From an uncultured Actinomyces sp. (GTDB taxonomy: Bacteria > Actinomycetota > Actinomycetes > Actinomycetales > Actinomycetaceae): 6,662 bases of DNA. Below, one piece after another: positions 1 to 5,643 of this stretch (positions are counted from its first letter, which is position 1; each line of letters begins with the position of its first letter). The stretch is taken from the NCBI GenBank assembly GCA_902773415.1, contig CACYEE010000127.1, forward strand, positions 1-6,662. Direction: 5' to 3'. The position numbers and the translations under genes are program-made. Below the pieces are notes generated by a model that did no database searches, had not been told where the DNA came from, and worked only from the letters and a program-made list of their open reading frames with translations.

Positions 1-317
1 GGGGGGGGGTGCTCATTCTTGGCGGTGGGAGAAATCACATTTGCGTTTTCTTTAACATAATGGGTTGCGTGCGTGCCTGTTCGTTAACTTGCAGGGGGTG
101 GGACGTAGGTCCGGTTCAACTCGGGCGTGTTTGTGCTAGCGGAGGGTTAACGTGCTAGTCATAGTAGCTTTCGACACGTATGTGGGATATGGTCGATAAA
201 TAGCGTTTCTCCTGTTAAATGGCAAGTGTTACCAACCTATAAGAATCCATTTTATCTATTGCGGGTAACGGTTTTTTCGTTGCCTTGGGGGATATTGCAA
301 TGTGAAAGGTATTCACA
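1..317. other. Intergenic region upstream of the GNAT gene, with operator-like short repeats
   Basis: No convincing gene is seen here. The stretch is clearly AT-richer than the rest of the window and opens with nine consecutive G. Two copies of GTGCTAG lie at 133-139 and 152-158, 19 bases apart start to start, which is close to two helical turns. Two copies of the palindrome GTTAAC lie at 83-88 and 146-151, the second between the two GTGCTAG copies. Such spacing would suit a regulator binding site, but no known operator was recognised. Promoter-like hexamers lie at 171-200, and a second -10-like hexamer, TATAAG, lies at 238-243 without a good -35 partner. The ribosome binding site of the next gene is GAAAGG at 304-309. 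Confidence 0.5.
171..200 (+). promoter_or_regulatory. Candidate sigma-70-type promoter for the GNAT gene
   Basis: TCGACA at 171-176 matches five of six bases of the TTGACA -35 consensus. GATAAA at 195-200 matches four of six of the TATAAT -10 consensus, with an 18-base spacer. Transcription would start near 207 and leave a leader of about 110 bases before the ATG at 318. TATAAG at 238-243 is an alternative -10 that would give a shorter leader. This is pattern matching only; AT-rich DNA produces such hits by chance. Confidence 0.3.
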
Positions 318-1265
318 ATGGGACGGAAGTCCCCTAAAATATCTGTTATGGAAATACGTGAGATTGAAGCTGCGGAGGTCCAGGCATGGGCCCGTAGCGC
401 CGCGGAGCATATGTTCGAACTCCGTACGGCGTCCGGAGCGCTTCCCCTGACCTCGGCCGGAGGCTTCATTCACGGCATCATTTCCCGCTTCCGCGTCGGC
501 GTTCCAATCGGTTCGCGCATCTTCGTCAACGACAACCTCACGAACTGGCTCTGGATTTCGACCAGCCCCGAATGCGTCATCGTCGACGCCCTCATCGACT
601 CGATGGACGACGGATGGCACGACATCCTCCGCTCCACCATCGACGGGACGGAAGCCACCTTTGAATCCTTCTACACGCCCAACCCCGTCGTCGATGCCCT
701 CGACCACAGGCCCTACTCGATCGACCTCATCGCCGACGCGCGACGCATCCGCAGCGCCGCGAACTTCCGCTCCGACATCTACCTGCGACCCATGAGCTCC
801 GGCGAAATCATGCAGTTCATGACCGCCGCCGCCAACGAGCGCGGGCGCGTCCTCGCCCAGGTCACGCCCCGCATGTCGGTCAACGAACTCAAACGCGACG
901 CCTTCCGCGAACTCGAAGACCGCCTGCGCGACGGCGTCGACACCCCCGGCCAGCTCCTCTACTGCATCCAGGAAGGCTACGAGACCGTCGGCTACGCCTG
1001 GCTCGAACTCGACGCCGGAACCGGCTACCTCCGCTCCGTCACCCTCAAGGCCGGCTGCGAGGACTACGGAGTGCGAACCAGCGCAGTCATCGGCCTCGCC
1101 GAAAAGGCCCGCCGCGAAGGAATGCGGCGCCTTGCCGCAACCATCATCCCGCCGTCGAACGAAATGGCGGAAGTGCTCAGGCGGGCCGGATTCAGCCCCG
1201 TGCGGCTCGTCACCCACATCACAGAATTCGCGAAAGTTCCTGCCGCCGGAGCCCTCGTACACTGA
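318..1265 (+). CDS. GNAT-family N-acetyltransferase-like protein
   Basis: A 315-residue soluble protein with no signal peptide or membrane segment. The C-terminal half (about residues 153-303) reads like a GNAT fold: a first strand and helix at IYLRPMSSGEIMQFM, central strands at QLLYCIQEGYETVGYAWLEL, then YLRSVTLKAG, a helix at AVIGLAEKARREGMRRLAATI, and the typical ending NEMAEVLRRAGFSPVRL. GNAT proteins move an acyl group from acyl-CoA to an amine; the substrate here cannot be read. The acyl-CoA loop is degenerate: EDYGVR at 248-253 keeps the first Gly of the R/QxxGxG/A pattern but not the flanking residues. The N-terminal 150 residues are unassigned and could be a second, diverged GNAT half. 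The ATG at 318 is chosen because GAAAGG lies 8 bases upstream; an in-frame ATG at 348 lacks that support. The first ten codons are AT-richer than the rest. It converges on the patatin gene, whose stop lies 10 bases past this one. Confidence 0.7.
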   Translation: MGRKSPKISVMEIREIEAAEVQAWARSAAEHMFELRTASGALPLTSAGGFIHGIISRFRVGVPIGSRIFVNDNLTNWLWISTSPECVIVDALIDSMDDGWHDILRSTIDGTEATFESFYTPNPVVDALDHRPYSIDLIADARRIRSAANFRSDIYLRPMSSGEIMQFMTAAANERGRVLAQVTPRMSVNELKRDAFRELEDRLRDGVDTPGQLLYCIQEGYETVGYAWLELDAGTGYLRSVTLKAGCEDYGVRTSAVIGLAEKARREGMRRLAATIIPPSNEMAEVLRRAGFSPVRLVTHITEFAKVPAAGALVH

Positions 1266-1275
1266 CGCCGCCAGC

Positions 1276-2160
1276 TCACGCCACAAACTCGAACAGCCTC
1301 TCCTTCCACTCCAGAGCCTGCACATAGCCAGCCTCGTAGCTCGCAATGAGCTTGTCCAGATTCAGCTCCCGGTTAGAAATCGCCGTCTCGGCACCCTCCG
1401 CGAAAAACAGGAGCGCACGGCCCGACTCCTCCAGCTCGAACAGGCGCTCGCGAGTGCGGTTGTAACATAGCCACCGGTCGGCAAGCGCATCGGCAACATG
1501 CGGCATGTCCCGAAAAAGCGCCCGCAACGGCGCGGGATTCGGCCGTGCCTTGACATAGGACCGAGGCCGCGTCATCACCACGACGAAACGCTCGAAGCCC
1601 TTGTCGATCGCGGCTTCCAGCGGAATGCCGCCCGAAGGGCCAAGCGCGCCGTCCACCCAGGTGAGGCCGTCAAGCTCGACAGGCGGCATGAACCCCGGCA
1701 TCGTGCCCGAAGCCCGCGCCATCAGCAGCGACCGGTCAAGCGTCGGCATATCCGCCTTCGACCAGTAGGACGGCTCGCCTGTCTCCACGCAAAACGCGCT
1801 GATCGTGGCATCGGTCGGCGAATCCAGAAAATCCTGGAACAGGAAGCGGAACGGGCCGTCGGGCTGGCAGGCCTCGCCGTAAATGTAGTCCGCATTGAAC
1901 CATCCCTTGCCTTCGGCAAAACAGCGCGGCCCGCCGAAATCGGGATCTTCAACGAAAGAAGTGAAAGCATTGCGGGCACGCCACGCATCGCGCGAAGCAT
2001 AGTTGAAGGCGTGGGTGACACCGGCCGAAATGCCGAATGCGTGAGGGAAGGCAAGCTCCTCCTCCAGAAGCATGGCGACAACGCCGGCCGTGTTCGAGGC
2101 GCGCATTCCGCCGCCTTCAAAGACAAGAGCTGTTTCATCGAGAAGCGTCATGCGGCCCAT
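1276..2160 (-). CDS. Patatin-like phospholipase (YjjU-like)
   Basis: A 294-residue patatin-domain protein, predicted to be a lipid acyl hydrolase using a Ser-Asp dyad. All signature parts are visible. FEGGGMR at residues 14-20 is the glycine-rich oxyanion loop with its Arg. GISAG at 43-47 is the nucleophile elbow, with Ser45. WVDGALG at 168-174 carries the catalytic Asp170. The C-terminal 60 or so residues (from YNRTRERLFELEE onward) resemble the C-terminal extension of E. coli YjjU-type patatins. No signal peptide is seen, so it should be cytoplasmic or peripheral to the membrane. The start is uncertain: ATG at 2160 and at 2151 both sit just before the domain and neither has a strong ribosome binding site. 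The frame stays open upstream to 2700, but that part is low-complexity Pro/Arg sequence made from an intergenic repeat and is judged non-coding. The natural substrate is unknown. Confidence 0.85.
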   Translation of the reverse strand: MGRMTLLDETALVFEGGGMRASNTAGVVAMLLEEELAFPHAFGISAGVTHAFNYASRDAWRARNAFTSFVEDPDFGGPRCFAEGKGWFNADYIYGEACQPDGPFRFLFQDFLDSPTDATISAFCVETGEPSYWSKADMPTLDRSLLMARASGTMPGFMPPVELDGLTWVDGALGPSGGIPLEAAIDKGFERFVVVMTRPRSYVKARPNPAPLRALFRDMPHVADALADRWLCYNRTRERLFELEESGRALLFFAEGAETAISNRELNLDKLIASYEAGYVQALEWKERLFEFVA

Positions 2161-2270
2161 GCTACTCGGGCGCGGGGTGCGGGTGGGGCACATGTCGGTC
2201 TGGAGTGTGCTTTCTGTGCGGGGAGCCTGCGTGTTTGCGCGTTTCGGACCGGCTTGTGCCATGCCGGGTG

Positions 2271-2402
2271 GTTCGGGGCCTGGCCCCGTTGGGTGATGCG
2301 GTGGGCGGTATCTCCGTTTGGGGACTGGCCCCGTTGGGAGATGCGGCGGGTGGTATCTCCGTTTGGGGACTGGCCCCGTTGGGAGATGCGGCGGGCGGTA
2401 TC
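2271..2402. repeat. 45-bp GC-rich tandem repeat, about three copies
   Basis: Units run 2271-2315, 2316-2360 and 2361-2402, the last one incomplete. The second and third units are nearly identical; the first differs at a few bases. Each unit begins GTTyGGGGmC-TGGCCCCGTTGGG and continues with GAtGCGGyGGGyGGTATCtCC (approximate consensus). The GGGG...CCCC pair in each unit can form a short hairpin. After the third copy the sequence diverges for 18 bases, then GTTCGGGGCC recurs at 2421-2430. The near-identity of neighbouring copies suggests recent expansion or gene conversion, as in a variable-number tandem repeat. Function is unknown. Confidence 0.9.
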
Positions 2403-2555
2403 GGACGGACGGGGCGGGCGGTTCGGGGCCTGGCTGGCGCGCACACGTCGCCAAACCCGGAATCCCAACGTCGCCAAGCCCCTTTGCCCACACGCGGAAA
2501 GCGGACGGCGAATCCCTCTCGCGGCAACGCCCGCAGGCGCGGTACCCTTGAGGAC

Positions 2556-2561
2556 AGGAGG
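2556..2561 (+). promoter_or_regulatory. Strong ribosome binding site for the sortase gene
   Basis: AGGAGG, a perfect Shine-Dalgarno core, ends 5 bases before the ATG at 2567. It fixes the sortase start and predicts efficient translation. Confidence 0.85.
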
Positions 2562-2566
2562 AAAAC

Positions 2567-3361
2567 ATGGCAGAGACCGACATCGCGACAACCGCAGTCC
2601 CCTTCGACGACCCGCGCGTGCGCACCGCCGAACCCAAAACCGCCCCGAAAATCCCGCTATGGGCGCAGATCACCGGAATCGTCGGCGAACTGTTCATCAC
2701 CGCGGGCGTCCTTATCGGCCTCTACATTGCCTGGCAGCTGTGGTTCACAAGCTGGGAAGCAAACACGCAGCAGACCGACGCGGTCACCGTCGCCACCGAG
2801 GAATGGAAGGAAACGCCGCAGCAGATCGGCGCCCCGCGCACCGACGACCCGCCCGCCTTCCCCCACATCACGGAAGTCGGCGCGCCCCTCGGCGTCATCC
2901 ACATCCCCGCCTTCGGTTCCGACTGGGAATACATGATCGCCCAGAGCGCGAACGAAAAGGCCGTGCTCGACAAGGGCAACTTCGGACACTACAAGGACAC
3001 CGCCTACCCCGGAGAAATCGGCAACTTCGCGCTTGCGGCCCACCGCAACACCTACGGAGCGCCGATGCACTACGTCGAAAACCTCAACGCAGGCGACGCC
3101 ATCATCATCGAAACCGAAGAAGCCTACCTCGTCTACAAGATCTACGACCGTTACATCGTGCAGCCCACCCAGGGCGAAGTCATCTGGCCCGTACCCTCCG
3201 ATGCCGAAGCCTCCAAGGAACCGACCCGGCGCCTGCTCACCATCACCACCTGCCACCCCTACATCGGCATCCAGATCGAACGCATGATCACCCACGCCGA
3301 ATTCGACCATTGGGTGGCCCGCGCCGACGGCATCCCGCAGGAAATGGCCGACGCCAAGTAG
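2567..3361 (+). CDS. Class E sortase (cysteine transpeptidase)
   Basis: A 264-residue membrane-anchored sortase. Sortases cleave a sorting motif in secreted proteins and join them to the cell wall or to each other; class E enzymes of actinobacteria typically recognise LAXTG. Residues 1-33 are a short cytoplasmic tail. A single membrane segment spans about 35-60 (ITGIVGELFITAGVLIGLYI and on), leaving the catalytic domain outside. Catalytic residues are His159 in LAAHRNTYGAP, Cys229 in TITTCHPYIG and Arg239 in ERMITHAEF. The TITTCHPY and RMITHAEF blocks are typical of class E. Length is normal for the family and the protein looks intact. The start is set by AGGAGG 5 bases upstream. A 52-residue membrane protein follows after 22 bases, probably in the same transcript. 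No LAXTG-bearing substrate is encoded in this window, so it is likely a housekeeping enzyme with substrates elsewhere. Confidence 0.93.
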   Translation: MAETDIATTAVPFDDPRVRTAEPKTAPKIPLWAQITGIVGELFITAGVLIGLYIAWQLWFTSWEANTQQTDAVTVATEEWKETPQQIGAPRTDDPPAFPHITEVGAPLGVIHIPAFGSDWEYMIAQSANEKAVLDKGNFGHYKDTAYPGEIGNFALAAHRNTYGAPMHYVENLNAGDAIIIETEEAYLVYKIYDRYIVQPTQGEVIWPVPSDAEASKEPTRRLLTITTCHPYIGIQIERMITHAEFDHWVARADGIPQEMADAK

Positions 3362-3383
3362 GCGCCGCACAGAAAGGAAACCC

Positions 3384-3542
3384 ATGTACGGCTGGTTCTT
3401 CCGTCACCTTCCCGGCCCCGGCTGGCTCCGCGCGCTGTTCATGCTCGTGCTCGCTGCCTGTCTCGTCTTCTTCCTCATGGAAGTCGTGTTCCCGATCGTC
3501 TCCCAGTATCTCGAGAACACGAATTCGACCGTCGGCTCCTGA
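3384..3542 (+). CDS. Small single-pass membrane protein next to the class E sortase
   Basis: A 52-residue protein starting MYGWFFRHLPGPGWLRALF. It has an N-terminal basic/aromatic head, one hydrophobic segment (about residues 18-38, LFMLVLAACLVFFLMEVVF) and a short polar tail ending STVGS. AAAGGA at 3373-3378 lies 5 bases before the ATG, which supports translation. The gap from the sortase stop is 22 bases, so the two genes look like one operon. From memory, small proteins with a similar LPGPxWxR ... FPxV pattern occur beside class E sortases in other actinobacteria; this should be confirmed by search. Function is unknown. A role in sortase placement or stability is only a guess from position. 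The Leu-Pro-Gly-Pro stretch is near the N terminus, before the membrane segment, so it is not a sorting signal. The stop codon overlaps the first base pair of a short repeat, GAACGAAAC. Confidence 0.75.
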   Translation: MYGWFFRHLPGPGWLRALFMLVLAACLVFFLMEVVFPIVSQYLENTNSTVGS

Positions 3543-3654
3543 ACGAAACGGGGCGGGCTTTCCGATCGCGCCAAAATAGCCCTGTCCCCTTGCGCCAAAA
3601 TAGCCCCGTCCCCGATTGTGCGGGTTGAACGAAACTGGCCCGCCCCGCACGGGG
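3543..3654. other. Convergent intergenic region between small membrane protein gene and pknB
   Basis: Both neighbouring operons end here, so it should contain transcription stop signals. A 9-bp inverted repeat, GGGGCGGGC at 3550-3558 and GCCCGCCCC at 3638-3646, encloses a 79-base interior. A smaller hairpin CCCC-GCAC-GGGG lies at 3643-3654, directly after the pknB stop on the minus strand. Direct repeats GAACGAAAC lie at 3541-3549 and 3627-3635. No classical T-tract follows any stem on either strand, so the terminator reading is weak. Confidence 0.45.
3568..3613. repeat. Duplicated 22-base motif between convergent operons
   Basis: Two copies at 3568-3589 and 3592-3613, separated by two bases (period 24), differ at a single position. 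Each copy starts GCGCCAAAATAGCCC and ends with a pyrimidine, then GTCCCC. The AT-rich core CAAAATAG stands out in the GC-rich surroundings. The pair lies inside the 9-bp inverted repeat (3550-3646), between direct repeats GAACGAAAC. It may be one instance of a dispersed intergenic repeat family or a protein binding site; neither can be shown from a single locus. Confidence 0.85.
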
Positions 3655-5616
3655 TCACTGGGCGGGAGACGGAGTCTCGCTGGCAGCAGACTCGGAAGGC
3701 TCGGGCGTCGGCGTCGCCTCGGTGGTCTCCTGCGTCGGCTCGGGCGTCGGCGTCGGCTCGGGCGTCGGCGCAGCGGCCGCGGCCGGCACGATATGGACAA
3801 TCGCCTCGGTCTCCAGGCGCGTATTCGGCTCGGAGGACTGGTAGACGACCGTCCCCTCGGGATACTCCGAGGACTCCTCGGGATTGCCCACGACAACACG
3901 GGTCACGCCGGCAGCATTGAGCTCGATAATCGCATCGTCAACGCTCTTGCCGAGAACGTTCGGCATCACGGCGAAACCGGAAGCCACGTTCACCTTGACC
4001 TTCGCGCCAGGAGCAACGCTCTGGCCGGCCACAGGCTCCTGCGAGACGATCCGGTCCTTCTTCTGGGAAGCGTCGTCAACGCTCGTCGTGCCGCCCAAGG
4101 CAAGCCCGGCCGCCTCGAGAATCTGCGCGGCATCCTCGGTGGTGCGCCCCGAAAGATCGGGAACGCGGACTTCGGCCTTCCCGGAAGAGAAATGGACGAT
4201 TACCGTCTCGCCCACCTCAACCGACTCGTCCGGCTCGGGATCGGAGGCCACGAACAGGCCCTTGGAAACGGTATCGGAAGGACGGGCATCTCCGGCACGA
4301 TACTTGAGGCCGGCAGCCTCAAGGGCGGCACGCACCTGCGATTCGTTCATGTTCGACAGGTCCGGAACCTTGACGATCGTGGCAGTCTCCGTCACGGTCG
4401 GCTCCGGCTCGGGCTCGTCGCTGCGGGTCATCGCCCAGGCGCCGCCGCCAAGCACGGCAAGAAGAGCGATGGCGAGGGCCGCAATGATGCCGTTCTTGCG
4501 CTTGCGCGACTTCTCCTCGGCAATCGCCGCCTGAACCCCGGTCACGTAACCCGTCTGGTACGCCTCGGCCTGCGTGCCGGTCGGATACGCCGACGCCTGC
4601 GTGCCCGTCTGGTACGCCTTGGCCTGCGTGCCGGTCGGGTAGTCCGTCTGGGCGTTCTGCACGGTAGTCTCGGCCACGTTCTGCGGGGCAGGCGACGGCG
4701 GGATGCGGGGCGTGACCACCTGTGTCGCCCACGAAGCGGCAGACGGTGCCGTCACCCCTTCGCCGCGCGCGGCCCGCATGAGGTCGGCGCGGAACTCGGC
4801 AGCGGACTGGTAGCGGTCCTCGCGGCGCTTGGCGAGGGCCTTCATGACAACACGGTCGATGGAATCGGGAATGTCGGGGGCCACCGCCGAAGCCGGGGTC
4901 GGCGTCTCCGAAACATGCTGGTAGGCGACGGCCACGGCGGAATCCCCGGTGAACGGCGGCTTGCCGGTCAAAAGCTCGTAGAGGAGGCAGCCGGCGGAGT
5001 AGAGGTCGCTTCGCGCATCGACCACCTCGCCGCGAGCCTGCTCGGGGGAGAGGTACTGGGCGGTCCCGACAACCGAATTCGTCTGGGTCATGGTGGCGGC
5101 GGAGTCGGCGATTGCGCGCGCGATGCCGAAATCCATCACCTTCACCTTGCCCTCGACGGTGAGCATGATGTTTCCGGGCTTGATGTCGCGGTGGATGATG
5201 CCTTCCTGATGGGAGTATTCGAGGGCGGAGAGAACGCCCGCGGCAATCTGGACGGCTTCGGAAATCGGCACGGGGTCTCCGTCGGCAAGAAGGGACGCGA
5301 CGGTGCGGCCCTTGACGTACTCCATGACGATGTAGGGCAGGGACAGGTCTTTGCCGCCATCGACGGGAACCTGTTCCTCGCCGGTGTCGTACACCGAGAC
5401 GATCGAAGGATGGTTCAGTGCCGCAGCGCTTTGCGCTTCGCGCCGGAATCGGGCCAGGAACATGGGGTCGCGCGCGAGGTCGGCGCGGAGCACCTTGATG
5501 GCGACTTGCCGCGAAAGGCGCGTGTCGTAGCCAAGGCGCACTTCCGCCATTCCGCCTCGCCCGATGAGGTCGCCGACTTCGTAGCGTCCGCCGAGCACAT
5601 GGGGAAAATCTGCCAT
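3655..5616 (-). CDS. pknB: PASTA-domain Ser/Thr protein kinase PknB
   Basis: A 653-residue transmembrane kinase that phosphorylates cell-wall and division proteins and senses muropeptides or lipid II outside the cell. Kinase domain, about residues 11-280: glycine loop GRGGMAEV (19-26), ATP-binding Lys41 in AIKVL, probable helix-C Glu60, HRDIKPGN (142-149) with catalytic Asp144, DFG (162-164) and SPEQ (190-193). All key residues are present, so it should be active. The juxtamembrane segment (281-375) is rich in Thr and Pro and holds a 9-residue repeat. One membrane helix lies at about 376-397. Three PASTA repeats follow (about 414-478, 483-545, 548-610), then a Pro/Thr/Glu-rich tail (611-653). 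M. tuberculosis PknB has four PASTA repeats, so this one is one short. The ATG has AAGGAG at 5626-5631, 9 bases upstream. It follows pbpA by 27 bases in the same operon. A separate pknA, often next to pknB in actinobacteria, is not seen here. Confidence 0.96.
   Translation of the reverse strand: MADFPHVLGGRYEVGDLIGRGGMAEVRLGYDTRLSRQVAIKVLRADLARDPMFLARFRREAQSAAALNHPSIVSVYDTGEEQVPVDGGKDLSLPYIVMEYVKGRTVASLLADGDPVPISEAVQIAAGVLSALEYSHQEGIIHRDIKPGNIMLTVEGKVKVMDFGIARAIADSAATMTQTNSVVGTAQYLSPEQARGEVVDARSDLYSAGCLLYELLTGKPPFTGDSAVAVAYQHVSETPTPASAVAPDIPDSIDRVVMKALAKRREDRYQSAAEFRADLMRAARGEGVTAPSAASWATQVVTPRIPPSPAPQNVAETTVQNAQTDYPTGTQAKAYQTGTQASAYPTGTQAEAYQTGYVTGVQAAIAEEKSRKRKNGIIAALAIALLAVLGGGAWAMTRSDEPEPEPTVTETATIVKVPDLSNMNESQVRAALEAAGLKYRAGDARPSDTVSKGLFVASDPEPDESVEVGETVIVHFSSGKAEVRVPDLSGRTTEDAAQILEAAGLALGGTTSVDDASQKKDRIVSQEPVAGQSVAPGAKVKVNVASGFAVMPNVLGKSVDDAIIELNAAGVTRVVVGNPEESSEYPEGTVVYQSSEPNTRLETEAIVHIVPAAAAAPTPEPTPTPEPTQETTEATPTPEPSESAASETPSPAQ
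4551..4641 (-). repeat. 27-bp in-frame repeat in pknB (9-residue juxtamembrane repeat)
   Basis: Three 27-bp units at 4561-4587, 4588-4614 and 4615-4641, plus a partial one at 4551-4560, lie inside pknB. They encode YPTGTQAKA, YQTGTQASA and YPTGTQAEA (residues 326-352), followed by YQTGYVTGVQ. Pro and Gln alternate after the Tyr. The segment lies between the kinase domain and the membrane helix, on the cytoplasmic side, where related kinases carry autophosphorylation sites. The repeat may vary in copy number between strains. Confidence 0.88.
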
Positions 5617-5643
5617 GTTCCTTCTCTCCTTCGTTTCCTAAGC

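Larger units (their letters stand above)
2161..2566. other. Divergent intergenic region between patatin and sortase genes
   Basis: These 406 bases separate two divergently read genes and should hold the promoters for both. The centre (2271-2402) is a 45-bp tandem repeat described separately. A perfect 7-bp inverted repeat around a single central T, CGGGGCC-T-GGCCCCG, lies at 2274-2288. The repeat's opening ten bases, GTTCGGGGCC (2271-2280), recur exactly at 2421-2430, just after the array. The rest (2161-2270 and 2431-2550) shows no recognisable gene. Several reading frames stay open through this region because the repeat length is a multiple of three and the DNA is very GC-rich, but their products are low-complexity. 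No clear -35/-10 pair was found for either gene. Confidence 0.6.

Noticed and set aside
101..128. GGTTCAACT at 112-120, resembling a tRNA T-loop
   Set aside because: The flanking bases do not form a five-pair T-stem, and no anticodon arm or acceptor stem could be placed around it.
252..1346. Minus-strand open frame of 364 codons opposite the GNAT gene
   Set aside because: Gly/Asp/Val-rich antisense shadow; the plus-strand frame has a ribosome binding site and a recognisable fold.
2271..2402. CRISPR-like array
   Set aside because: The units are directly contiguous with no unique spacers, so it is a plain tandem repeat.
2543..2548. TACCCT, a TAnnnT-type -10 hexamer before the sortase gene
   Set aside because: Transcription from it would start at about the ribosome binding site (2556-2561), and there is no matching -35 element.
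2161..2700. In-frame N-terminal extension of the patatin gene, open up to 2700 on the minus strand
   Set aside because: The patatin domain starts right after the ATG at 2160. The extension is low-complexity Pro/Arg sequence produced by the 45-bp repeat, and it would run across the sortase ribosome binding site and first codons.
1498..3579. Long plus-strand open frame of 693 codons
   Set aside because: It lies antisense to the patatin gene and out of frame with the sortase, and its product is Arg/His/Pro-rich without any domain. It is a shadow caused by high GC.
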